From a bacterium (lineage in GTDB: Bacteria > AUK180), in contig JAUXGM010000032.1 of the NCBI GenBank assembly GCA_030622125.1, positions 1 through 17,341 on the forward strand: a DNA stretch of 17,341 nucleotides, given 5' to 3'. Each line of letters opens with the position of its first letter. The first letter of the stretch is position 1. Below, one piece after another: positions 1 to 7,601 of the stretch. Below the pieces are notes generated by a model, which saw nothing but the letters and a program-made list of their open reading frames with translations, was not told where the DNA came from and did not search any database. The position numbers and the translations under genes were made by a program.

Positions 1-408
1 GGGACGGTGGTTGCAAAAGTTGCAAAATTATTTTAATAAATGACGAACATGTCATAAATTATTAAAAAACATAGTCAAACAGTCAAACGACTATTTGACT
101 GAAAATACCGTCTTCAAGTATGAAATGATAGTCAAAGAATTTATAAAATGAGATTCCTACGGGAACAAGTTCCCTCTGAATGACGGGAATACTGGATTCC
201 TGATCAGGTCAGGAATGACAATGCCAAGGGAAATTTGGAAAAAAATAAATGAGATTCCTACGCAATTTTCAATTGCTCTGAATGACAGTTGAATATAATG
301 GACAATTAGAAAGCAGGTAAAGAAAGAAACTGCTGGATTCCACAGTCGCTGTGCTCCTTCTGAATGACAAGTAAAAAATGGGGACGGTGTTTCGGATACT
401 TCGGATAT
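1..408. repeat. Two copies of GGGACGGTG, each followed by a short tandem duplication
   Basis: GGGACGGTG occurs at 1-9 and again at 381-389. The first copy is followed by two identical 9-base units GTTGCAAAA (10-18 and 19-27). The second is followed, after one T, by TTCGGATAC and TTCGGATAT (391-399 and 400-408). The same head motif in front of two different tandem 9-mers suggests a dispersed element with a variable tail. The first copy may be cut by the window edge. No gene lies here. Confidence 0.45.
64..100 (-). terminator. Hairpin plus T-tract, possible terminator of the minus-strand operon
   Basis: Bases 73-84 (AGTCAAACAGTC) and 89-100 (GACTATTTGACT) form a 12-bp stem with one mismatch and a 4-base loop. 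Read on the minus strand, the stem is followed after three bases by six T (plus-strand A at 64-69). This is the shape of an intrinsic terminator, although the stem is AT-rich. It lies about 380 bases beyond the mutL stop, so it would end a long 3' tail, or it could belong to a gene outside the window. Confidence 0.35.
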
Positions 409-454
409 AATGAAGAAAGTCAAAAAATGGATTCCACGCTTCGCTCTGAATGAC
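150..454. repeat. Cluster of five REP-like palindromic elements
   Basis: Five short elements share the ends GATTCC and GAATGAC: 150-184, 194-219, 251-286, 335-368 and 429-454. The ATTC/GAAT ends can pair. Most inner parts form stems whose sequences differ between copies: GGGAAC/GTTCCC in copy 1, ATTCCTGA/TCAGGAAT (8 bp, 5-base loop) in copy 2, GCAATT/AATTGC in copy 3 and CACAG/CTGTG in copy 4. Copy 5 has only a weak inner stem. Similar GATTCC...GAATGAC elements are widespread between genes of many uncultured bacteria. An open frame across this cluster (157-588, minus) is made of the repeats and is not a gene. Bases 1-481 hold no other gene-like feature. Confidence 0.7.
422..454 (-). terminator. 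Repeat copy 5 with T-tract, possible mutL terminator
   Basis: The REP-like copy nearest the mutL stop (429-454) is followed on the minus strand by a run of six T (plus-strand A at 422-427). A palindrome next to a T-run about 30 to 60 bases past a stop codon could act as an intrinsic terminator. The inner stem of this copy is poor, so this is a weak call. Confidence 0.25.
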
Positions 455-481
455 AGAGAATGATAAGAAAAGATAGATTTT

Positions 482-2170
482 TCATTTTCTCTTAAAAAGC
501 TTTTCAATATTTCCCTTTGTCCATTCGATGACGGTGGGTCTGCCGTGAGGACATTGATAAGGATTTTTACATTTTGATAAGGATTCAATAATTTCCTTAA
601 TAAGTTTAAAGGGTAGTTTTTGCCCTCCTTTTACTGCACTTTTACAGGCAAGCTGTTTGATCCAATCCATAAAATCATGTTTCTCTTTTACAAGATCACA
701 AAGTATTCGGTCTATTTCTTCTTTTGTATGCCTCATATTGAGCCATGTCGGGATCGCTTCTATTTTATTTTCCTTGATAGCAAAACCAATATCCTCTAAA
801 AATTCCAGCTGGTGGTTCTCAAGGGAAAATTGTAATTCAATGGGAAATAAAAGTTCCTGGGAAAGTTTTATCTTCTCATTGATATCTTCTTCTATCTTTT
901 CAAAAATTACCCGTTCATCCGCCGCATGCTGATCTATTAAAAGCATCTTACTCTCACTTTTAAGAAGAATATAAGTTTGAAACAGTGTGCCAATATAAAT
1001 ATAATCTTTATCTCTAAATTTAATTTCGTTGTGCTCGGATATTCTGCCGGATAACGAGGCGGAATATTCTCCCTTTTCACTTTTTGTAAATTCAAAGTTT
1101 CCTTGCTTTCCTCTCTTTTTTATGTTAAGTTCAATCTGTTCTATCTTTACCTCTTCATCATTCCCTGAATTGTAAGAAAAAGCATCTGTATTACTTTGCA
1201 AACCATTAAATATCGCTTCAAAAACATTATTTCTTACCGTTGAAGGTGAAAGAAATTTTACCTCCGTTTTGCGAGGATGAACATTCACATCAAGAAATTC
1301 CGGTTCCATCTTTATTTCCAGAACACCCTCCGGAAATTGTCCTTTCATTAGAAATTGCCCGTATGGAGCAGTGAAGTAATAAATCAACTTGAAATCCTTT
1401 AAGAAACGGCCGTTTACGGATATATAGATCCTGCTTTTATTTTTTCTGTATGCAAACGGTCTGGAGATAATGCCGGATATCTTAAATCCGTCCTTCTCAT
1501 AGTTTATTTCAATAAGTTCTTCCTTTTTGACGTCCTTATAGAGCATTATAAATCTATTTATTATCGGTGCGGAAACATAAGTCTTGATCTCTTTTCCGTT
1601 ATGTAAGAGACGGAATTGAATAGTCGGATAAAAAAGAACAAAATTTTTTACAACATTCATTATTTCAAGATATTCAGCGTTTTCCGATTTCAAAAATTTT
1701 TTTCTTACGGGAATATTGGCAAAAAGGTTTTTAATCGTAATATTTGTACCAGTAGGTCCACCGCGTTGATATTCCTCTATTATGTTGCCTTTTTCAAGTT
1801 TCAGATAGTACCCCTCTTTGTTTTTTGCTACCTTGGAATAAATATCAATATCCGAAACAGAGGCAATACTCGGAAGAGCTTCTCCTCTAAAACCAAGGCT
1901 GTTGATCTTAAAAAGATCTTCGATCGTAGATATTTTGCTCGTTGCATATCTTTCAAATGCAAGCCTTAGATCGTCTTTCTCCATTCCGCTGCCGTTATCA
2001 ATAATCCTTATCAAACGATCTCCGCCACCGGTAATTTCCAGAATGATAGAAGTTGCATCGGCATCGATGCTGTTTTCAATAAGTTCTTTTACAACGGATG
2101 CGGGTCTTTCAACTACCTCTCCGGCTGCTATTTTATTTATTAAATTCTTATCTAATTTCTTTATTTTCAC
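482..2170 (-). CDS. mutL: DNA mismatch repair protein MutL, endonuclease type
   Basis: MutL (562 aa) links mismatch recognition by MutS to strand incision. The N-terminal GHKL ATPase is intact: E29 and N33 in the first motif, DNGSG at 58-62 and GFRGEAL at 93-99. A variable linker (about 330-400) joins it to the C-terminal dimerisation domain. That domain carries the metal-dependent endonuclease motif DQHAADERVIFE from residue 413, ACKSA near 509, CPHGRP near 540 and a terminal FKR. MutL proteins with this motif nick DNA themselves and occur in bacteria that lack MutH. The start is GTG, and its GTGA overlaps the mlaD stop TGA, so translation is probably coupled. No ATG lies near the expected N-terminus. 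It is the last gene of the run. Confidence 0.97.
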   Translation of the reverse strand: MKIKKLDKNLINKIAAGEVVERPASVVKELIENSIDADATSIILEITGGGDRLIRIIDNGSGMEKDDLRLAFERYATSKISTIEDLFKINSLGFRGEALPSIASVSDIDIYSKVAKNKEGYYLKLEKGNIIEEYQRGGPTGTNITIKNLFANIPVRKKFLKSENAEYLEIMNVVKNFVLFYPTIQFRLLHNGKEIKTYVSAPIINRFIMLYKDVKKEELIEINYEKDGFKISGIISRPFAYRKNKSRIYISVNGRFLKDFKLIYYFTAPYGQFLMKGQFPEGVLEIKMEPEFLDVNVHPRKTEVKFLSPSTVRNNVFEAIFNGLQSNTDAFSYNSGNDEEVKIEQIELNIKKRGKQGNFEFTKSEKGEYSASLSGRISEHNEIKFRDKDYIYIGTLFQTYILLKSESKMLLIDQHAADERVIFEKIEEDINEKIKLSQELLFPIELQFSLENHQLEFLEDIGFAIKENKIEAIPTWLNMRHTKEEIDRILCDLVKEKHDFMDWIKQLACKSAVKGGQKLPFKLIKEIIESLSKCKNPYQCPHGRPTVIEWTKGNIEKLFKRK

Positions 2171-3435
2171 ATTATACCTAATAAATATTTTAAATTATCT
2201 TCTTTAAATTTGAATGTCAAACCGAATCGCATGTTAAAATCATTGATAATATTATCAAAGGTTAGATTCAATCCGACAGATTTAAAATAGCCGTTAAGTG
2301 TAGCTCTGAGATTTACACCGTCAAAACCTTTATTCCAATAGTAACTATCTATTTTAAAAGTGAAAAAATCTGTAAAATTAAGCCCAATGCCGAGATAGGG
2401 TGTTTCCTGCATAAAGCCGCCTGAAAAAACAAATTTCCTTGAAATCAAATTAAGATACCCATTTAATTTAGGCACTTGAACGCCGGCTTTTGTAAGTCCG
2501 ATTGAATAGGATCGTGTTTTTCCAAAAAAAAGTTGGACATTTGCAGAACCTTCGATAATGGAAAGATCACTGTTTGATATAAGATCGGCATTCCACCAAA
2601 ATTCAAGTTCATCAGCTCTTTTTATTGATTTTTCCACTCTTTCTGAAAGGGAATCTATCTTTTTATAAAGATTTTCGTCATAGATCAATTTACCGAGCGT
2701 TCCTTTTCCTTCTTTGATCTGCATAAGTGTAGGTATGGTATTGTCAAGAAGCGCATTAACCTTCTTTCCCGTCAGTGTGAGAGTTTTTATTGTCTCTTCA
2801 TATTTTTTTTCATTTAAAAGATTATCTACTTTTTTCAGTGCTCTGTTAGCTGTTAGTGTAATCTCCTCTATTTGCCTTGACAGTTTTTTTAATGGAGTCA
2901 TTATAATATTTGCCTTTGCAAACATATCATCCATATTTGTATTTAAATTGCTTAGTGAACTGTTAATGAGTGAAATGCTTTTTTCAAATTTACCCAATTT
3001 TACGGAAAATTCGTTCAGGTTATAGATAAGATCTCCAACGCTTACCGCATCCCTTCCTTGAAGCGGTATCTTTCGTGATTTATCATCATAGAAACCGGCA
3101 TCGGGAAGACCCAGGGTTATTTCAATATAATTTTCTCCGATCACACCGATAGTATTGATATATATGACCGCTTTTTTATTAATTTTAATACCTTTTTGAA
3201 TTTCAAGTATTATTCTTGGATGCTGATCTGCGATAAAGACCTTGCTTACCTCACCGATCCTCACACCGGATAATCTAACGGGAGCTCCCTTATTAAGGCC
3301 ACCGACATAATTAAAATCAACGGTTACCTTATAGTTCCTTCTTTTTATCTGATAGTTGGATATGCTAATTATAAACCATACCGCTACAACAACTACTGCT
3401 GCTGTAAATATTCCGATCTTTACTTCTCTTCCCAT
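2167..3435 (-). CDS. mlaD: MCE-domain lipid transport protein MlaD with a long beta-rich C-terminus
   Basis: This is the substrate-binding MCE component of a lipid ABC system (422 aa). Residues 7-27 form one membrane anchor and 36-112 the MCE domain, containing GAPVRLSGVRIGEV. Residues 132-278 are mainly helical and coiled-coil-like, and 245-257 match the GTLGKLxxDxxLY motif seen after MCE domains. Residues 279-411 differ: repeated alternating polar and aromatic strands (for example VQLFFG, GYLNLI, KFVFSGGF, FTFKIDSYYW, FGLTFKF) look like an outer-membrane barrel. E. coli MlaD is only about 180 aa. A MlaD with a C-terminal outer-membrane barrel has been described in Veillonella parvula, and this protein fits that plan. 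The barrel is my inference from the sequence. mlaD overlaps mlaF by 16 bases and has the ribosome site GGAGG four bases before its ATG. Confidence 0.9.
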   Translation of the reverse strand: MGREVKIGIFTAAVVVVAVWFIISISNYQIKRRNYKVTVDFNYVGGLNKGAPVRLSGVRIGEVSKVFIADQHPRIILEIQKGIKINKKAVIYINTIGVIGENYIEITLGLPDAGFYDDKSRKIPLQGRDAVSVGDLIYNLNEFSVKLGKFEKSISLINSSLSNLNTNMDDMFAKANIIMTPLKKLSRQIEEITLTANRALKKVDNLLNEKKYEETIKTLTLTGKKVNALLDNTIPTLMQIKEGKGTLGKLIYDENLYKKIDSLSERVEKSIKRADELEFWWNADLISNSDLSIIEGSANVQLFFGKTRSYSIGLTKAGVQVPKLNGYLNLISRKFVFSGGFMQETPYLGIGLNFTDFFTFKIDSYYWNKGFDGVNLRATLNGYFKSVGLNLTFDNIINDFNMRFGLTFKFKEDNLKYLLGIM

Positions 3436-4202
3436 TTTCCCTCCATTACGGTTTTTATTGGACCTGTAAGTTTCCCTTTTATAAATTGATCTACATAGGG
3501 GTTTTTACATTTCGCAACATCCTTCGTATCTTCAATGGCAACAAGTTTCCCATTATAAAGTAACCCGATCCTATCCGATATGGATAAGGATGTTTTAACA
3601 TCATGACTAACAATTATTGATGTTATTTTTTTTGCTTTATTTAATTCATTTACTAATTTAGTAATTACGGAGGCGGTTATCGGATCTAAACCGGTTATCG
3701 GTTCATCGTAAAAGACAACTTCCGGATTCAAGGCAATCGTTCTTGCCAGAGCTACTCGTTTTTGCATTCCACCTGATAGTTCTGCGGGATAAAGAGACTC
3801 AATATCCTTTAATCCAACCTCTAAAAGCAGCTTTGCTACTCTTTCTTTCTTTTCATCAATGGTTATTTTTAGATGTTCATCCAATAAAAATGAAACATTT
3901 TCAAAAACAGTTAATGAATCAAAAAGAGCGCCGTTTTGAAATAACATACCCATTTTTTTTCGGATCTCGATCCACTCCCTATCGGATGAATTGGTTATAT
4001 TTTTATCTTTAAAATAAATTTCTCCGCTGTCTGGACTTAATAATCCCAATATCAGCCTGACAAAAACGGATTTGCCTACACCCGATTGTCCCATAAGTGT
4101 AAATATTTCACCACGGTAAAAAGAAATCGATACATTATCAATCACCGTCATACCTTCAAATTTTTTGCATAAGTTCTCTACTCTAAGTATTTCTTCTACC
4201 AT
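3420..4202 (-). CDS. mlaF: Lipid transport ABC ATPase MlaF
   Basis: This cytoplasmic ATPase (260 aa) drives the MlaE permease. All nucleotide-binding elements are present: Walker A GQSGVGKS at 38-45, Q-loop Gln89 in LFQNGALF, signature LSGGMQ from 142, Walker B VVFYDE at 162-167 followed by the D-loop GLD, and the switch His200. The LFQxGALFDSLTVxENV stretch and the GLDP...A segment are typical of the MlaF/Ttg2A branch rather than of general importers. The start overlaps the end of mlaE by 7 bases. The 3' end overlaps mlaD, so E, F and D are translationally linked, as expected for subunits of one complex. Confidence 0.96.
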   Translation of the reverse strand: MVEEILRVENLCKKFEGMTVIDNVSISFYRGEIFTLMGQSGVGKSVFVRLILGLLSPDSGEIYFKDKNITNSSDREWIEIRKKMGMLFQNGALFDSLTVFENVSFLLDEHLKITIDEKKERVAKLLLEVGLKDIESLYPAELSGGMQKRVALARTIALNPEVVFYDEPITGLDPITASVITKLVNELNKAKKITSIIVSHDVKTSLSISDRIGLLYNGKLVAIEDTKDVAKCKNPYVDQFIKGKLTGPIKTVMEGKWEEK

Positions 4203-4963
4203 ATTACAAGATTTAATACATAATCAGCGCCAAGTATCAGGATCATTGCGGTAACAACCGATTCCATAGTCGCTTTTCCCACACCTTTGCTGCCGCCCCT
4301 GACATTAAAGCCCTTCCAGCAGCCGACCAAGGCAATAATAATTCCAAAAATAAAACCTTTTAATGTAGAAGCAAAAAAATCCTTCATAACAAGATCTTTC
4401 AATGCATCCGATATGAAACTGCGCGGATTTAAATTCAGAACAAAACTCCCGACAAAATAACCTCCGTATAGTCCGACGAAATTTGCAAGGATCACGATTC
4501 CGAGCATTGCCAATGCCGTTGTGACCAATCTTGGTACGGAAAGGTATTGAATCGGATTAACACCTAAAATACTTAAAGCATCAATCTGATCGGTAACCTT
4601 CATCGTACCGATCTCTGCCGTTATTGCCGCACCAACCCTTCCCGCCATGACAAGTCCCGCCAAAACAGGAGCAAGTTCTCTAATTAAGGATAATCCTAAT
4701 GATCCCGGACACACCGATTCCAAACTAAATTCTTTTAGGGAATAGTATAATTGAACAATAAATATCATCCCGATAAATGCCGATGTGATCAAAGCAACCG
4801 GTAATGTTTCGATTCCGATTTTTTCCATCTGTTCAACGAAGAGTTTTTTCCTAAAAGGTCGGCGAAATGTCCACTTGAAGGTTTCTAAAATAAATAGGCT
4901 GAAGTTTCCTATTTCCCTGAATAAAACTATAAAAAATTGATATATTAAATTAACAATTATCAT
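4196..4963 (-). CDS. mlaE: Lipid transport ABC permease MlaE
   Basis: This integral inner-membrane permease (255 aa) is the dimeric core that holds MlaD and MlaF. Residues 1-35 look like an amphipathic or interfacial helix, and about five hydrophobic segments follow. The family signature is clear: RELAPVLAGLVMAGRVGAAI, then AEIGTMKVTDQIDAL and LGVNP, the region that contacts the ATPase. The gene starts 17 bases after the dnaB stop. The ATG at 4961-4963 has no strong Shine-Dalgarno and lies at the foot of a small hairpin. An out-of-frame ATG four bases upstream runs into a stop after five codons. Transport direction cannot be told from the sequence. Confidence 0.95.
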   Translation of the reverse strand: MIIVNLIYQFFIVLFREIGNFSLFILETFKWTFRRPFRKKLFVEQMEKIGIETLPVALITSAFIGMIFIVQLYYSLKEFSLESVCPGSLGLSLIRELAPVLAGLVMAGRVGAAITAEIGTMKVTDQIDALSILGVNPIQYLSVPRLVTTALAMLGIVILANFVGLYGGYFVGSFVLNLNPRSFISDALKDLVMKDFFASTLKGFIFGIIIALVGCWKGFNVRGGSKGVGKATMESVVTAMILILGADYVLNLVIW

Positions 4964-4977
4964 CCATTTTTATGGAT
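4962..4977 (-). promoter_or_regulatory. Small hairpin over the mlaE start region
   Basis: ATCCAT (4962-4967) and ATGGAT (4972-4977) form a perfect 6-bp stem with a 4-base loop, between the dnaB stop and the mlaE start. On the minus-strand mRNA the 3' arm runs into the first two bases of the mlaE ATG. It could lower mlaE translation unless ribosomes from dnaB open it. It has no T-run and is unlikely to terminate transcription. Confidence 0.35.
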
Positions 4978-4980
4978 AAA

Positions 4981-6408
4981 CTACCTTATCTCCTCAAATA
5001 TAAAATCGGATTTTTTAAATAAGAAAGGAACCATACCGGTCGGACCGTTCCTATTTTTACTAACGGAAAAATTGATAGTTGTTTCCACTTTATTCAATAC
5101 ATATTCCTCATCAATGATATTTTTTTTGAAACCTTTTTCGGATAAGAACATTACAACATCCGCATCCTGCTCTAATGCTCCCGAGTCTCTGAGATCCGAA
5201 AGTTTTGGAGACTTATCTTTCTCTTCCCGCTGTTCAATATTTCTTGAAAGCTGTGAGAGGACAAAGAGTGCGACATTTTCCTCCATAGCTATCTCTTTCA
5301 ACCCGCGGGAAATTTCAGTTACCTCTCTTAATTTAGTTTGATAAACAATTCTACCTTCAAGAGTTGTTGCAGGTTTAATGAATTGGAGATAATCAATAAA
5401 TACAACATCAATATCTTTTTCCATTTTGTATTTTCTCGTCAAATTCTTGATGTTATTCATATCAAGATCTGTTTTGCTGTTATCAATGATATTTATTCTC
5501 TCTGCATAACTATCGATATTGTTTAAAGCGGTTTCAAAGAGCTCCCCTATATCCTGTCCCGGGTATTTTTCCTCAATAACATGCAGATCACCCAACATTA
5601 CCTGACTGAATGGAATTTCAAGTGTCATTGATAAAAATCTACCGATAATTTGCTCTACCGGCTGTTCTAAGGAGAAGAAAAGTATTTTTCTTCCCTCGGA
5701 TGCCATATTTTTTATTAAGTTTAGTGCAAAAGATGTTTTTCCAATAGATGGACGGGCAGCCAATATATTATAACTTCCAGGATATATTCCGCCACCTATG
5801 GTTTTGTCAAGCGTAGTAAATCCTGTTTTAATGAAATCCGGTTTATATGTTCCGTCAACGATTTTTGTTATAATATCTTTTTTAAATTCAAGAAGATTGT
5901 CTTCTAAATTAGATTGTTCCGCTACTACAAGGTTAACCTTTGAAATGATAGAAAAATTTTTATACATATCATCTATAATTGCATTTATTTCATTTTGCGC
6001 CAAAGCACTATGAATAATTTTTTCGCATCTGCTTATTATCATTCTGTATGTAAATTTTTCTTTAATGATTTTAATATATCCGTCTAAGGTATCAATAAAT
6101 GCTCCTGCATTTATATAATCGGTCAGAAGTTTATCGCCGCCAATCTTGTCAAATAATTCCTTTTTAGTCAAATGTTCTTTTAGATTTAATGAATTTATTG
6201 ACTTTTTCGCATTGTGAAGTTCAATAAAGCCTTTATAAATAATTCTATTTTGTTCAAAATAAAAAAAACTCTCATCGGTAAGTTTTGAATGAACCTCATT
6301 GAATATATCTCCATTTAAAAGAATTCCCGCTATAAGTCCTTTCTCGGCATCTTCGTTGTAGGGAACTTCTTTCAGTAGCTTGATCTTATTCGGATCCTTT
6401 TTCTTGAT
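4981..6408 (-). CDS. dnaB: Replicative DNA helicase DnaB, probable ATC start
   Basis: DnaB unwinds DNA ahead of the replisome as a ring hexamer. The RecA-like C-terminal domain has Walker A ARPSIGKTS (about 218-226), SLEQ, Walker B VVFIDYLQF, LSQLSRNIEQR and SDLRDSGALEQDAD. The first in-frame ATG, GTG or TTG is the TTG at 6171, which would cut away half of the N-terminal primase-interaction domain. The frame stays open upstream and encodes the missing half (KEVPYNEDAEKGLIAGILL and onward), back to a stop at 6421-6423. Between them are no ATG, GTG or TTG codons in frame. The best start is ATC at 6406-6408, six bases after a perfect AGGAGG at 6415-6420, giving 475 aa, a normal DnaB length. ATC at 6382 or CTG at 6373 are alternatives, and a base error is possible. 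The start overlaps the end of rplI. Confidence 0.9.
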   Translation of the reverse strand: MKKKDPNKIKLLKEVPYNEDAEKGLIAGILLNGDIFNEVHSKLTDESFFYFEQNRIIYKGFIELHNAKKSINSLNLKEHLTKKELFDKIGGDKLLTDYINAGAFIDTLDGYIKIIKEKFTYRMIISRCEKIIHSALAQNEINAIIDDMYKNFSIISKVNLVVAEQSNLEDNLLEFKKDIITKIVDGTYKPDFIKTGFTTLDKTIGGGIYPGSYNILAARPSIGKTSFALNLIKNMASEGRKILFFSLEQPVEQIIGRFLSMTLEIPFSQVMLGDLHVIEEKYPGQDIGELFETALNNIDSYAERINIIDNSKTDLDMNNIKNLTRKYKMEKDIDVVFIDYLQFIKPATTLEGRIVYQTKLREVTEISRGLKEIAMEENVALFVLSQLSRNIEQREEKDKSPKLSDLRDSGALEQDADVVMFLSEKGFKKNIIDEEYVLNKVETTINFSVSKNRNGPTGMVPFLFKKSDFIFEEIR

Positions 6409-6856
6409 CTTCCGCCTCCTTTAAAATCTTTATCTTAATATCAACTTGTTTACCGTCCTTTAATTTTATCGCAGCAGTAAAATCGCCGGTTGTTTTGATA
6501 TGTTCGGAAAGAACAATCTGATCTTTTTCAATAGACATTCCCTTTTCAACTAATTGCCGATAGATATCTTTTTCAGAAATGGAACCGTAAAGTTTATCTT
6601 CATCATGTATTTTTTTTGTAAATACGATTTCCATATCCTTTAATTCTTCGGTAAATTTTTCAATCTTTTGAATTTCTTTATCCTGCTTCTTTTGATAAGC
6701 GGTTTTTTCCATTTCAAGTCGCTTTATATTCCCTTTGCTATATGGTATCGCAATCTTTTGTGGAAGTAAAAAATTTCTTGCATAACCATCTTTTACATCA
6801 ATAACACCACTTCTCTTTCCTAAATTTGGAAAATCCTTTAATAATATAACCTTCAC
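6386..6856 (-). CDS. rplI: 50S ribosomal protein L9
   Basis: L9 (156 aa) binds 23S rRNA at the base of the L1 stalk and helps maintain reading frame. The N-terminal rRNA-binding domain is typical: [21 protein letters not shown], then [14 protein letters not shown] long charged connecting helix (about 43-75) leads to the C-terminal domain, with [11 protein letters not shown] near 88-98. The start is GTG and its GTGA overlaps the TGA of rpsR. The last codons carry the AGGAGG that probably serves dnaB, whose frame overlaps this gene by about 23 bases. The lysine- and glutamate-rich tail is slightly longer than in many L9 proteins. Confidence 0.97.
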   Translation of the reverse strand: MKVILLKDFPNLGKRSGVIDVKDGYARNFLLPQKIAIPYSKGNIKRLEMEKTAYQKKQDKEIQKIEKFTEELKDMEIVFTKKIHDEDKLYGSISEKDIYRQLVEKGMSIEKDQIVLSEHIKTTGDFTAAIKLKDGKQVDIKIKILKEAEDQEKGSE

Positions 6857-7089
6857 TTTTTCATTCTCCTCTTGTGTGCTGTCGTATCAAAAGGCAATAA
6901 AGCCATTGTCCTTGCTCTTTTTATTGCTTTTGTTAACTGTCTTTGATGAAAAGCACAAGTAGATGTAACTCTTCTTGGTAGAATCCTTCCTTTTTCGGTA
7001 ATAAAATCTCTCAAGGTTTCAGCATCTTTATAATCTATTTTTCTGATTCCTTTTTCACAAAATCGACATTTTTTTCTTTTGTTGAACAT
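6853..7089 (-). CDS. rpsR: 30S ribosomal protein S18
   Basis: S18 (78 aa) sits in the platform of the 30S subunit and binds as a pair with S6, encoded two genes upstream. The family core [17 protein letters not shown] and [14 protein letters not shown] is plain. The N-terminus carries CRFC (Cys8 and Cys11), found in S18 forms that may bind zinc. The ATG at 7087-7089 follows the ribosome site GAGGAG, placed between the ssb stop and this start. The order rpsF-ssb-rpsR-rplI(-dnaB) is widely conserved in bacteria. Confidence 0.97.
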   Translation of the reverse strand: MFNKRKKCRFCEKGIRKIDYKDAETLRDFITEKGRILPRRVTSTCAFHQRQLTKAIKRARTMALLPFDTTAHKRRMKK

Positions 7090-7100
7090 CTAATACTCCT

Positions 7101-7589
7101 CTACTCGTTCGTCCAAAGATCCGTAGTATCTTCTTCGTCTTTTTCTTTCTCATCACTTGTAATTTTTTTCTCGGTATCCGTTTCAATAGAATGTTTTTCA
7201 TATCCGCCCGTAGAATTGTAATTACTATCGGTTTCCGCAGATCTTCCTCTACTGGTAATAAACGATACCTTCTCTGCTGTAACATCAAGAAAAGTTTTTG
7301 TAGTTCCATCATCCTGTGTCCATTGTTTTGAAGTTAATCTACCCTCGACGAAAATATTTGCACCTTTCTTTAAATAATTTACAATCTGCTCCGCTAATCT
7401 ATTCCATGCAGCAACACGAATAAATAAGGTTTCCTCTTTTTTCACAGAGTTTTCACCATCACCTTTTGAATAATATACTCTGTTGATCGCAAGTGTAAAA
7501 TTACAAACTTTACTGGTACCGACATCCTTTAATTCGGGATCAGCCGTAATGTTCCCAGCAAATAGAACCTTGTTTAAATAAAAAGCCAT
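7101..7589 (-). CDS. ssb: Single-stranded DNA-binding protein SSB with atypical C-terminal tip
   Basis: SSB (162 aa) coats single-stranded DNA during replication, repair and recombination. The OB fold covers about 1-112, with NKVLFAGNITADPEL at the start, NFTLAINR, FIRVAAWNRLAEQIVNYLKK, VEGRLTSKQW and FLDVTAEKVSF. A polar acidic tail of about 45 residues follows. The tail ends in DTTDLWTNE instead of the usual D-D-I-P-F type tip whose final Phe docks on partner proteins. Other reading frames across the 3' end give no better tip. The ATG follows AGGAG six bases upstream, in the 12-base gap after rpsF. Confidence 0.96.
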   Translation of the reverse strand: MAFYLNKVLFAGNITADPELKDVGTSKVCNFTLAINRVYYSKGDGENSVKKEETLFIRVAAWNRLAEQIVNYLKKGANIFVEGRLTSKQWTQDDGTTKTFLDVTAEKVSFITSRGRSAETDSNYNSTGGYEKHSIETDTEKKITSDEKEKDEEDTTDLWTNE

Positions 7590-7601
7590 AACTCTCTCCT
7601 C

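Noticed and set aside
157-588. Open frame of 143 codons on the minus strand overlapping the mutL end
   Set aside because: It is built from the palindromic elements, which give familiar false peptides (SFRAKRGI, CHSEGAQRLWNP, VIPDLIRNP), and it overlaps the conserved mutL C-terminus.
4981-6171. dnaB starting at TTG 6171
   Set aside because: This removes half of the N-terminal domain, although the frame upstream clearly encodes it.
7055-7312. Minus-strand frame of 85 codons across the ssb-rpsR junction
   Set aside because: It lies in another frame of ssb and rpsR, both of which are clearly recognised, and has no family resemblance.
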